Shown one piece after another: positions 33,766 to 41,399 of a stretch of DNA of 64,000 bases (the first letter of the stretch is position 1; every line of letters starts with the position of its first letter). A model generated the notes under the pieces. The model was not told the origin of the DNA, did not search any database, and was given only the letters and a program-made list of their open reading frames with translations. The translations under genes were made by a program, and so were the position numbers. Source of the DNA: Hyphococcus flavus (lineage in GTDB: Bacteria > Pseudomonadota > Alphaproteobacteria > Caulobacterales > Parvularculaceae); assembly GCF_028748065.1 (NCBI RefSeq), contig NZ_CP118166.1:2185501-2249500 (forward strand). The letters run 5' to 3'.

Positions 33766-35090
33766 TGGGCGAACATGTCATCAAGCTGCCTGATGTGGGC
33801 GAAGGTGTCGCGGAAGCAGAACTCGTCGAATGGATGGTCGATATCGGCGCCAACGTGCGCGAGGACGAAGTGCTCGCCGCCGTGATGACCGACAAGGCGA
33901 CGGTGGAAATTCCCTCGCCCGTTGAAGGCAAGGTGATCTGGCAGGGCGGCAAGGTCGGCGAGATTCTTTCGGTCGGCTCGCCGCTGATTCGTCTCGAAGT
34001 TGATGGCGCAGGCAATGTGAAACCGGGCGAAGCGCCGGAAGCGGCAAAGGACGAAGCGCCAAAATCAGAATCGAAAGGGCCCGAGCCAAAGGAAGCGAAA
34101 GCGCAGCCCAAGGAAGAAAAACCGAAAGCGGAACCGAAACCTGCGCCTAAACCGGCGCCGAAAGCGAACGGTGTTGCGTCTGGCGCCTTAGCGGCTGTGC
34201 CAAGAAAAGAAGGTGAGAAACCGCTGGCCTCTCCGGCGGTGCGCAAACGCGCGGCGGAGGCGGGAATTGATCTCAGGCGCGTTCCGGGTACGGGACCGGC
34301 GGGCCGCATTTCTCATGAAGACCTCGATGCGTTCATTGCCTCAGGCGGCGAAGGCGCTGTCGGTCGCGGCGCAGGATATGTGCGCAATACGAGCGTTACG
34401 GATGTTCCGGTCATCGGTCTGCGCCGAAAGATCGCGCAGCAGATGGAAGCGGCGAATGCGCGGATCGTGCCGATCACTTATGTCGACGAAATCGACATGA
34501 CGGCGCTCGAAGATTTGCGCAAGGAGTTGAACGATACGCGCAAAGAGGGCCGGCCGAAGCTGACGATCCTGCCGTTCCTGATGCGCGCCATGGTAAAGGC
34601 GATTTCGGAACAGCCGCATCTCAATGCGATTTTCGATGATGAAGCGGGCGTCGTGCGCCAGCATGGCGGCGTTCATATCGGCATCGCCGCGCAAACGCCG
34701 AACGGTCTGATGGTGCCGGTGGTGCGCCATGCCGAGGCGCGCGACATCTGGGAGTGTGCCGAGGAAGTGGGCCGTCTTTCAGACGCCGCGAAATCGGGCA
34801 AGGCCTCACGCGATGAGCTGTCCGGTTCGACGATCACGATTACCTCGCTCGGCGCCATTGGCGGCATTGTCACGACGCCGGTGATCAATCATCCGGAAGT
34901 CGCCATTGTCGGCGTCAACAAGATGCAGACCCTGCCGCGGTGGAACGGATCGGAATTCGTTCCGCGCAAGATCATGAACCTGTCGTCGAGCTTCGACCAT
35001 CGCGTTATCGACGGCTGGGACGCGGCAGTGTTCATCCAGCGCATCAAGGCGCTCATCGAAAACCCGGCGATGATATTTATTGAGAGCTAA
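33765..35090 (+). CDS. bkdB: branched-chain 2-oxoacid dehydrogenase E2 component (dihydrolipoyl acyltransferase)
   Basis: 441 residues. One lipoyl domain at 1-80, with the lipoyl-lysine in MTDKATVEIPSPVEG (about 44); a Lys/Glu/Pro-rich flexible linker (about 85-140); a peripheral-subunit-binding domain LASPAVRKRAAEAGIDLRRV (about 150-185); and a catalytic acyltransferase domain ending SSFDHRVIDGWDAAVF, with the HxxxDG active site. It forms the core of the complex and hands acyl groups to CoA. Single lipoyl domain and the operon context support bkd. A hairpin-rich gap separates it from lpdA. Confidence 0.92.
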   Translation: MGEHVIKLPDVGEGVAEAELVEWMVDIGANVREDEVLAAVMTDKATVEIPSPVEGKVIWQGGKVGEILSVGSPLIRLEVDGAGNVKPGEAPEAAKDEAPKSESKGPEPKEAKAQPKEEKPKAEPKPAPKPAPKANGVASGALAAVPRKEGEKPLASPAVRKRAAEAGIDLRRVPGTGPAGRISHEDLDAFIASGGEGAVGRGAGYVRNTSVTDVPVIGLRRKIAQQMEAANARIVPITYVDEIDMTALEDLRKELNDTRKEGRPKLTILPFLMRAMVKAISEQPHLNAIFDDEAGVVRQHGGVHIGIAAQTPNGLMVPVVRHAEARDIWECAEEVGRLSDAAKSGKASRDELSGSTITITSLGAIGGIVTTPVINHPEVAIVGVNKMQTLPRWNGSEFVPRKIMNLSSSFDHRVIDGWDAAVFIQRIKALIENPAMIFIES

Positions 35091-35101
35091 AAAACTCCCT
35101 A

Positions 35102-35238
35102 CCTCCCCCTTGAGGGGAGGTCGAAAGCGCGAAGGCGCTTTCGGGTGGGGGTGAAAATGTTTGGATAATCGGAAGACCTCATAGTCTTCCCCCCTCCCGA
35201 AACTGCGATGCAGTTTCGGCCTCCCCACGAGGGGGAGG
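35102..35238. repeat. cluster of five hairpins between bkdB and lpdA
   Basis: Five inverted repeats follow one another: CCTCCCC/GGGGAGG (35102-35120), GAAAGCGC/GCGCTTTC (35123-35142), GAAGAC/GTCTTC (35172-35189), CGAAACTGC/GCAGTTTCG (35198-35218) and CCTCCCC/GGGGAGG (35220-35238). The first and last stems are the same sequence, so the whole block is an inverted-symmetric compound element. It looks like a dispersed intergenic repeat inserted in the operon; it may also act as an RNA stability or attenuation structure. Confidence 0.75.
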
Positions 35239-35272
35239 CGGGATGTAGGACGAAAGACACAGGCGGAAGAAC

Positions 35273-36661
35273 ATGCAAGACATTCAATGCAAACTCCTCG
35301 TTATTGGCGCGGGGCCGGGCGGTTACGTGGCGGCGATCCGCGCCGGGCAACTGGGGCTCGATACGGTGATTGTCGAGGGACAGTATCACGGCGGCACCTG
35401 CCTTAATGTCGGCTGCATTCCGTCAAAGGCGATGATCCACGCGGCGGACGAGTTTGAAAAGGCGATGCATTTCGCTGGAGACTCAGCACTCGGCATTAAG
35501 GCGGGCAAGCCGGAAATTGATTTGAAAAAAACGGTTCTCTGGAAAGACGGTATCGTCAAACGCCTTACCGGCGGCGTCGGCGGACTTTTGAAGAAAAGCA
35601 AAGTGCGCGCGATCGATGGCTGGGCGACATTCGTTGACGGCCGCACCGTCGACGTCAAAGGCGGCGCTGAAGACGCGCGCATCCGCGCGGAGAATGTGAT
35701 CATCGCGACGGGTTCGGTTCCGGTTGAGTTGCCGTTCATGCCGTTCGGCGACAACGTGATTTCATCAACCGAAGCGCTTGACCTCTCTTCGCCGCCGAAC
35801 AATCTGGCCGTGGTCGGCGCCGGTTATATCGGCCTTGAGCTTGGCATTGCGCTCGCCAAGATGGGGTCGAAAGTCACTGTCGTCGAAGCGATGGATAAAA
35901 TTCTCCCGCTCTATGACAAGGAACTGACGCGCCCTGTCGAAAAAACGCTGAAACGCCTGGGCGTTGAGGTGCTGCTCGGCGCCAAAGCCAAAGGCGCTTC
36001 GAAAAAAGGCCTCGATATCGAAACGGCGGACGGAAAAGCGGACACGATCAAAGCCGACAAGATTCTCGTCACTGTCGGGCGCGCACCGAAGACTGAGGGC
36101 TGGGGGCGTGAAAACCTCGTGCTCGATATGGACGGCCGTTACATCCAGATCGATGACAAGTGCCAGACGTCCATGACCGGCATTTACGCCATCGGCGACG
36201 TGACGGGCGAGCCGATGCTGGCGCACCGCGCCATGGCGCAGGGCGAAATGGTCGCGGAAATTATCGCCGGCCACAAACGGGTGTGGGACAAGCAGGCGAT
36301 CCCCGCCGTGTGTTTCACCGATCCGGAAATCGTTTCCGTGGGGCTTTCCGCCGACGAAGCGAAATCATCCGGCTACGATGTAAAAACGCAGAACTTCCCT
36401 TTTTCAGCGAATGGCCGCGCCATGTCGATGGAAGCTGAAGACGGCTTCATCCGCGTCGTCGCGCGCAGCGACAATCATCTGGTGCTGGGGGTTCAGGCCG
36501 CGGGAAGGGGCGTATCGGAGCTTTCAACCGCCTTCGGTCTCGCCATTGAAATGGGCACGACGCTCGAAGATATTGCCGGCACGATCCACGCCCACCCGAC
36601 GCTCGGCGAAGCCTTCCAGGAATCAGCGCTCAGAACGCTGGGGCATGCGCTGCATATATAA
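35273..36661 (+). CDS. lpdA: dihydrolipoyl dehydrogenase (E3)
   Basis: 462 residues, flavoprotein that reoxidises the lipoyl group of E2 and reduces NAD. FAD site VIGAGPGGYVAAIRAGQLG at about 8-26; redox disulfide GGTCLNVGCIPSK (about 40-52); NAD site VVGAGYIGLELGIALAKMG; FAD site 2 TGIYAIGDVTGEPMLAHRA; and the dimer-interface base HAHPTLGEAFQE near the C-terminus. AGGCGGAAGAAC precedes the ATG. It is the last gene of the bkd operon. The paralogue serving pyruvate or 2-oxoglutarate dehydrogenase is presumably elsewhere. Confidence 0.95.
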   Translation: MQDIQCKLLVIGAGPGGYVAAIRAGQLGLDTVIVEGQYHGGTCLNVGCIPSKAMIHAADEFEKAMHFAGDSALGIKAGKPEIDLKKTVLWKDGIVKRLTGGVGGLLKKSKVRAIDGWATFVDGRTVDVKGGAEDARIRAENVIIATGSVPVELPFMPFGDNVISSTEALDLSSPPNNLAVVGAGYIGLELGIALAKMGSKVTVVEAMDKILPLYDKELTRPVEKTLKRLGVEVLLGAKAKGASKKGLDIETADGKADTIKADKILVTVGRAPKTEGWGRENLVLDMDGRYIQIDDKCQTSMTGIYAIGDVTGEPMLAHRAMAQGEMVAEIIAGHKRVWDKQAIPAVCFTDPEIVSVGLSADEAKSSGYDVKTQNFPFSANGRAMSMEAEDGFIRVVARSDNHLVLGVQAAGRGVSELSTAFGLAIEMGTTLEDIAGTIHAHPTLGEAFQESALRTLGHALHI

Positions 36662-36690
36662 AAACGGCGCGCTCGCTTTGAGCGCGCCCC
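36656..36690 (-). terminator. intrinsic terminator for the acidic exported protein gene
   Basis: GGCGCGCTC (36666-36674) pairs with GAGCGCGCC (36680-36688). On the minus strand the stem is followed by GTTTTTATATA, giving the T run; on the plus strand no T run follows. It lies between convergent lpdA and the acidic-protein gene. Confidence 0.75.
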
Positions 36691-36710
36691 TTAAGAGGTT
36701 TTGGGAATGG

Positions 36711-37277
36711 CTATTGCCGGTCCTCTTCCATGTCTTCTTCGACATCTTTGGCTTCATCGCTGATGTCATCAGCGGTGTCCTCGATAGCGTCGCCAACATC
36801 GTCAACGCCGTCCACGACTACGTCAGCCACAGCATCAGCTACATTCTCGATGGCGCCGTCATGGCGATCCTGACGTTTTTCAAGCAGCGTTGCATACGCA
36901 TCCGCCTCTTTTTCAAAGACCTCGGCCTGCGCCTCAATCGCATCGGCGAGGGCGTCGGCGTTGTCTTCTATGGCTTCTTCATCAATGCGGTCATTGCCGC
37001 GTTTGTCGGCCGCATCACGGATCGCATCAGCACGGTCGCGCGCGCGGTCTTCGCGTTCGTCAGCCCAGTCTTTAATCTGGTTTGGCGTCATGCCCTCGAC
37101 CATGGCAGGGTCAAACTCCAGCCCAAGTTCAGCCGTAATGTCGGCTGAGGTAAGTGCGGAGGTTGCGGTTTCAGCGCTCGTCTTTGCATTGCTATTTTTT
37201 TCATTAGCGATTGCAAAAGCGGCCACAGACAGCGCGGCAGCGCCTGCGCCAGCGACAAGGATAATATTCGTTTTCAT
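36711..37277 (-). CDS. exported highly acidic helical protein, unknown function
   Basis: 188 residues. A Sec signal peptide (MKTNIILVAGAGAAALSVAAFAIA) leads to a mature protein dominated by Asp, Glu and Ala in a near-heptad pattern (DRARDRADAIRDAADKR; EEAIEDNADALADAIEA; ENVADAVADVVVDGVDD), predicting long helices. No cysteine and almost no aromatic residues follow the signal. ATG 37277 is chosen because GAGGAAACAG precedes it; an 11-codon upstream extension lacks a signal start. A periplasmic buffer, ion-binding or stress-related role is possible but not shown. The opposite strand has a long open frame here that reads as hydrophobic; I regard that as a mirror of the GAC/GCC codons. Confidence 0.75.
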   Translation of the reverse strand: MKTNIILVAGAGAAALSVAAFAIANEKNSNAKTSAETATSALTSADITAELGLEFDPAMVEGMTPNQIKDWADEREDRARDRADAIRDAADKRGNDRIDEEAIEDNADALADAIEAQAEVFEKEADAYATLLEKRQDRHDGAIENVADAVADVVVDGVDDVGDAIEDTADDISDEAKDVEEDMEEDRQ

Positions 37278-37427
37278 GTTCTGTTTCCTCTTACAGACTA
37301 CGCCGAACAAACACGGCGCCCAGACCTAAGTTCCGTGTGCTGATGCAGTGTAAATGCAGGGAAAATGACGGGTTTTCGAAAATGTAATATTGAAATAGAC
37401 GCGCCTTTCCCGCATGGCGCGCCTAAT

Positions 37428-38447
37428 TTAAAAGTCGAGATTGAATCTGGAAAACGATCCGGTCACTTGCGGCGCCGCCAGAATGCCTGCATTTTTGAAC
37501 AGCATAAGGATATGTTTACGCAAAACGCCATTGACCGGCTTATTCTTTGGCGCCAGCAGATCATTCACCGCCCACCCGACGCCCGGTAAGCGTTTCAGTT
37601 CCGCAACAGCGATCCGCTGGACTTCAGCATCGTAACGATAAAATACGCTAGCGCCTGATGCCGCCTCCCAAATGTAAGTATCGATACAATTATCATACTC
37701 ACGCGCGGTGCGGATTAATTCGCCTCCTGTAGCGACGGGGCGCAAGACGCCGCCGTTCCCATCTGTCAAAGCCCCTGTAGGGGCTTGCGGAAAAGGGAGG
37801 CGTTCATAATGCGCCTCCACCCAATCACGAACATAACCAACATCGGACTTTTCAAGCGACGCGATAATTTGCCGATCGTTCAAATCAGTTCGCACGCGCC
37901 TTACAATTTCAAGACCAAACAATACGCATGACAGATCACGACGCCGTTTGATCTTCCTTAGAATGCCTAACTTCCGATAAGGTTCTGGCAAGCGCAGCAT
38001 CATAATTAGATGCCAGCGTGTGATGTGGGGCAGGTGACAAAGCGTCTTCCGCGCATGTGGTTCAGCGTAGAGCGCCGCAAGCCTTTGGTAGCTTGCAGCC
38101 CGCCAAACATAGCCGGCAAGTTTGCCAGACAAACGGGCAAGGTTTGGTTCCGCTTCAGGTGCAAACTCGGAGAGCAGTGATTTACGCGTGCGCCGCCCCA
38201 GCCCGCACGAGAATGCAGCGAGATGATCGGCGTCATCGCGCTTTACACCCATCAGCGATAGGCACAGCGCGATGAAATGCAGTTCCGTCCGGCGCAGGTG
38301 CAATACGCGCGCGGCGATGTCATCATTATGCCCGGCGATAAAGCCGATATAAGGCGTCAGCCAGCCATAGGGGCCGCCCGCTTCGCGTCGCGCCAAAGCG
38401 GTGACAGGCGTAAACGCCCGGGGCCCCGAAACTTTGTGGAAAGTCAT
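37428..38447 (-). CDS. PcfJ-like protein, function unknown
   Basis: 339 residues, cytosolic, basic in the middle (LGILRKIKRRRD). The C-terminal third resembles the PcfJ family of plasmid and mobile-element proteins: TGGELIRTAREYDNCIDTYIWEAASGASVFYRY matches its EL-x-EG-x-L-x-NC-V-x-x-Y pattern (shown here in two halves TGGELIRTAREYDNCIDTY and AASGASVFYRY), followed by VAELKRLPGVGWAVNDLL and Asn. This is a by-eye match. The N-terminal 230 residues show no domain I know. It stands alone, with a strong hairpin in its leader (38452-38521) that holds the ribosome-binding region. No transposase or conjugation gene is beside it. Confidence 0.7.
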   Translation of the reverse strand: MTFHKVSGPRAFTPVTALARREAGGPYGWLTPYIGFIAGHNDDIAARVLHLRRTELHFIALCLSLMGVKRDDADHLAAFSCGLGRRTRKSLLSEFAPEAEPNLARLSGKLAGYVWRAASYQRLAALYAEPHARKTLCHLPHITRWHLIMMLRLPEPYRKLGILRKIKRRRDLSCVLFGLEIVRRVRTDLNDRQIIASLEKSDVGYVRDWVEAHYERLPFPQAPTGALTDGNGGVLRPVATGGELIRTAREYDNCIDTYIWEAASGASVFYRYDAEVQRIAVAELKRLPGVGWAVNDLLAPKNKPVNGVLRKHILMLFKNAGILAAPQVTGSFSRFNLDF

Positions 38448-38451
38448 GGGA

Positions 38452-38521
38452 TTTCTTTCTTTCAGATTTTTATTTCAAGCGGCGGTCGGCGAAAATTTCG
38501 CCCCGCCTATCTGAAAGAAAG
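38452..38521 (-). promoter_or_regulatory. nested hairpin in the leader of the PcfJ-like gene
   Basis: CTTTCTTTCAGAT (38455-38467) pairs perfectly with ATCTGAAAGAAAG (38509-38521), and the loop holds a second stem GGCGAAA/TTTCGCC. On the minus-strand transcript the 3' arm GAAAGAAAG lies 8 bases before the ATG at 38447, where the ribosome-binding site should be, so the structure could block translation or terminate the leader. Confidence 0.6.
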
Positions 38522-38708
38522 GCGGCGCAGTCAGATCGCGTTTAGCCGATGCTGTTTGCGCTGTTTCATCCATTGCTCCTTTGGCCTCTCTGTCTCATGG
38601 CAGAGAGGATGCGCGGGATAGTTGAAAGCGGGGAGAAAGGCAAGGGGTAAAAATGCAACAATATTGTACCCTCTCAATAAGGCACTATATTTCATATCAG
38701 GAGGGGCA

Positions 38709-39473
38709 ATGGGGATTCAAAAACGGCAAGTGTTGGATAGTAATCGTAGTCAGCGTTCGCATCGCAACATCGCTGTTTCGCCATTCACGATTTTTCTTCT
38801 TGGTTTTGGGCTCAGTTACTGGATCATGCTGATGTATACCACGGTCGTCACCGTGGAATGCGAATACGCCATTATCTGGATATCAGGCTGGTTCAACAAT
38901 GCTTCATTGTATCAATGGATTGCTGTAACGATTGGGCTATGCGCGGCGGTATGGCTGGCTCGCGTATTTTTGATAAGAGAATTGAACCGCGTAGAAACTA
39001 TTGCGCAGCTTACTTTTATCATCGGGCTTGCGGCAGTTGCCATAGCACAAAAGGCTTATCTGTTTCCCTATGGAACGCCTAGTCATGTGCAAGTCGAGAA
39101 TATTGCAGAACTTATTTGGCCAAATAACCTTCTGTTGAATGAAGAGGAAGATGTCCTGATCGATATCAGAAAAGGTTGGGAATACGATTACCCTCTGCCG
39201 CCTTTTGCAGGTCCTCCTGAACATCCATCGCGAGATGAAAAAATCAACCTTCGTTTGCCGCAGATTTTTGTATCAAATGATTCTCCTACACGGAAAGAAT
39301 ATCAGCGTATGTTTACATGTTATGCTGATTTTCAATCAGCTGTGGCGGATTACGACCGTGATCTTGAAACATGGAACGAGTATTGGGATGCTTTTGAAGA
39401 ATGGTACGTCCTGAATATGTGGCGTTATAGAGCTGATGCGCCAGTTACTCCGTACTGGAGGGATCGTTATTAA
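38709..39473 (+). CDS. membrane protein with three helices and long C-terminal domain, unknown
   Basis: 254 residues. Three membrane helices lie at about 24-45, 62-84 and 95-113, followed by a soluble domain of about 140 residues rich in Trp, Tyr and Pro (WEYDYPLPPFAGPPEHP; WNEYWDAFEEWYVLNMWRY). I recognise no family. The ATG at 38709 is preceded by AGGAGGGG at 3 bases; an in-frame start at 38622 would add 29 residues without clear support. The codon use is more A+T-rich than the core genes. A 16-bp hairpin follows the gene. Possibly acquired; function cannot be assigned. Confidence 0.68.
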   Translation: MGIQKRQVLDSNRSQRSHRNIAVSPFTIFLLGFGLSYWIMLMYTTVVTVECEYAIIWISGWFNNASLYQWIAVTIGLCAAVWLARVFLIRELNRVETIAQLTFIIGLAAVAIAQKAYLFPYGTPSHVQVENIAELIWPNNLLLNEEEDVLIDIRKGWEYDYPLPPFAGPPEHPSRDEKINLRLPQIFVSNDSPTRKEYQRMFTCYADFQSAVADYDRDLETWNEYWDAFEEWYVLNMWRYRADAPVTPYWRDRY

Positions 39474-39518
39474 CAAACCGCGACCGGGCGGCGAGAGTAT
39501 AAGGCCTACTGACGGGTG

Positions 39519-39552
39519 GGGGATGAAATTTAATGTATTAAATTTCGTCCCC
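39519..39552 (+). terminator. hairpin after the unrecognised membrane protein gene
   Basis: GGGGATGAAATTTAAT (39519-39534) pairs with ATTAAATTTCGTCCCC (39537-39552) with one G-T pair and a 2-base loop. No T run follows, so it may be a repeat remnant or a processing hairpin rather than a true terminator. Confidence 0.4.
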
Positions 39553-39585
39553 ATGTTTCGATTATTCCTTATAATTTGCCGTATT

Positions 39586-39707
39586 CGTCATCCCGACTTG
39601 ATCCGGGATCCATTGCAATTGCCTTGATTTATGGATTTCGGCTCGGAGGTCGGAATGACGCAGATGAACAGTAGTCAGGGTGTAGACCCCACGCTTGAAG
39701 CGTGGGG
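39586..39707. repeat. dispersed palindromic repeats between convergent genes
   Basis: Two elements lie here. The first (39586-39662) starts CGTCATCCCGAC and ends GTCGGAATGACG, an imperfect terminal inverted repeat of the CATCCCGACTTGATCCGGGATCC type common in alphaproteobacterial intergenic DNA. The second is the 21-base palindrome with arms CCCCACGCTT and AAGCGTGGGG at 39687-39707. The second could form a hairpin at the end of the mtfA transcript. Confidence 0.6.
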
Positions 39708-39746
39708 AATCGTGAAACACGAGCCAGAGAAAAGGAGGCTAGACAA

Positions 39747-40559
39747 TCAACGCCACGCCGCTGGGTCGAGCCGGTAGTATTGTACAAGTTCAGCGTAGAG
39801 CGCAGGTTCTTCGGCGCGCAGCGCGCGCGGCCGTTCGAAAAAGACTTCGGTGACGACGGCGAAGAACTCCGCCGGGTTTGTGGCGCCGTAATAGTCCATG
39901 ACGGTTTCGCGGCCGAACGATGCATGCTCGCGCAATCGTTCGTAGGCGTCCTGAAAGACACGGGCCCAGCGCGATGCGCTGTGATCCGCGTCGAGAAGCG
40001 GCGAGCCGTCAGTGGCGCCGGTCTGTTCATCAAGCTGATGGGCGAATTCGTGCATGACGACGTTGTGGCCGTCATGGGGGGCGACGGCGCCGAACGCAGC
40101 GTGGTCCCAGGCGAGGATGACCGGGCCTTTCGCCCAGCTTTCGCCGGTGCGGGCCTGGTCGCGTTCGGAATGAACGTGGTCCTTGATTTCGGTAAGTTTG
40201 CTTTTGAACGCCGCCGGGTAAATGTGAATGGTGCGCAGCGTATGGAACCAGCGGTTTGGTTTGTTGACGATAAGAAAAGACGCCTGCGCGGCGATGGTGA
40301 CGCGAATGTCATCGGTGATCTCGACGCCCTTGGCGCCATAAAACGTCACCTCGTCGAGGAAGCGGTTGACGAGACCCTCAAGGCGCGGGCGCAAATTTTC
40401 GGGGAGTTTCTCGTAAAGCGGCACGCGCTTGACGAGGATCGCCTTGTTCGCCGCCGACAATGGCGCAGCGAGGAGACGTGCGCGGCGGCGGCGTTGCAAC
40501 AATAGATGCGCGCCAATCGCGAGGGCGGCGAGGAGAAGGATGATCGCAGCGATAGTCAT
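39747..40559 (-). CDS. mtfA: MtfA-type zinc peptidase
   Basis: 270 residues. An N-terminal hydrophobic helix (about 3-21) then a basic cluster suggest membrane anchoring with the domain in the cytosol. The MtfA domain has the zinc motif HEFAHQLDEQTG (HExxH, about 168) followed by PAEFFAVVTEVFFERP, where the glutamate of the third ligand lies. MtfA in E. coli binds the repressor Mlc and has peptidase activity. Here the added N-terminal helix differs from E. coli MtfA. No glucose-PTS gene is nearby, so the target is unknown. The stop is 40 bases from a palindrome. Confidence 0.9.
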   Translation of the reverse strand: MTIAAIILLLAALAIGAHLLLQRRRRARLLAAPLSAANKAILVKRVPLYEKLPENLRPRLEGLVNRFLDEVTFYGAKGVEITDDIRVTIAAQASFLIVNKPNRWFHTLRTIHIYPAAFKSKLTEIKDHVHSERDQARTGESWAKGPVILAWDHAAFGAVAPHDGHNVVMHEFAHQLDEQTGATDGSPLLDADHSASRWARVFQDAYERLREHASFGRETVMDYYGATNPAEFFAVVTEVFFERPRALRAEEPALYAELVQYYRLDPAAWR

Positions 40560-40588
40560 CTGATCGATATAGTAGCGGCGATGGTGTT

Positions 40589-41374
40589 TTAGAAGTGAAT
40601 GCCTCGCCCAAGGAGTACGACATAAGCAGCTATGATAATTACCGGCATAAGAATGGCTATGCCCGAGGTGGAATTGCGCAAGACCCGTGTCGGCCCGCCT
40701 TTGGGTAGAGCCGCAAACAAAAACCAGAACATGAACAGCGCGCCGCTGCCAATACCGCCAAAAAGCATGAACAACCGGTCGTCAGAAGGCACGAAAAAGG
40801 CGGCGGCGACAGCAGTGACGCTAAATCCCAGATATGCAGTCATCACAACAGGCAATCCGGTTATGGCGCTATTTTCCGTTTCAACACGCGGCATCAAACG
40901 CCGGCAAGCGAGAACGCCCGCAATAACTAGCAAGATGCCGCCCGTTATCGCCAAGGATTTTGGCTGCCATCCTCCTCCGGCAACGTTCACCAGCCGCGCC
41001 CAATCCATTCCAGGATGTATAAATTGACCAAAAGCGATATAGGCGCCGGATTGAATAAAACCTGCGCCTAAAAGCGACCATAAAAACACATAAGGCGCAA
41101 AGCCCCGTGGCGGCGCCAGCCAGAGAATAAGCATGGCCAAGAAGGAAAGCGCGATTTGTACTAAAGAGCCTGAAGCAATCTGCCATTTGCTTACAGCATG
41201 TGATCCGTAATCGCCGTCGAAATACATGGCGTCGGCGTATCGCCATGTGCAGGTTATATCGATCGCGCAATGACCGCCATGACCTATCAATTCATGGACC
41301 GCTATGGAGATACTCCACGCCGCGCCAGCTAGAAGAAACGTAAAAAGCAAGAGTGACGGTAGGCTTAAACGCAT
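40589..41374 (-). CDS. polytopic membrane protein with HELIGHGGH motif
   Basis: 261 residues with about seven membrane helices. The first helix carries VHELIGHGGHCAI (about 27-39), which resembles the HExxH zinc motif of membrane-embedded (M50/site-2-type) peptidases, but the spacing is HE-x3-H rather than HE-x2-H. A loop with C-x-C-like CAIDITC follows. Later segments hold HPGMDWARL, a possible Asp partner. Whether it is a peptidase is uncertain; it may be an inactive relative or an unrelated fold. The ATG has AAAGGGGG upstream. It sits between mtfA and parE, 29 bases before mtfA on the same strand, so the two may be cotranscribed. Confidence 0.72.
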   Translation of the reverse strand: MRLSLPSLLLFTFLLAGAAWSISIAVHELIGHGGHCAIDITCTWRYADAMYFDGDYGSHAVSKWQIASGSLVQIALSFLAMLILWLAPPRGFAPYVFLWSLLGAGFIQSGAYIAFGQFIHPGMDWARLVNVAGGGWQPKSLAITGGILLVIAGVLACRRLMPRVETENSAITGLPVVMTAYLGFSVTAVAAAFFVPSDDRLFMLFGGIGSGALFMFWFLFAALPKGGPTRVLRNSTSGIAILMPVIIIAAYVVLLGRGIHF

Positions 41375-41399
41375 GAGACCCCCTTTGAGTCAAAAGGTT

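Noticed and set aside
36411-37148. 245-residue plus-strand open frame reading as a membrane protein
   Set aside because: It overlaps the end of lpdA and is antisense to the acidic exported gene, which has a signal peptide, a ribosome-binding site and a terminator. The hydrophobicity follows from the complementary codons.
39629-40505. Open frames overlapping mtfA on both strands
   Set aside because: mtfA has the HExxH zinc motif and the family end; the others have low-complexity composition.
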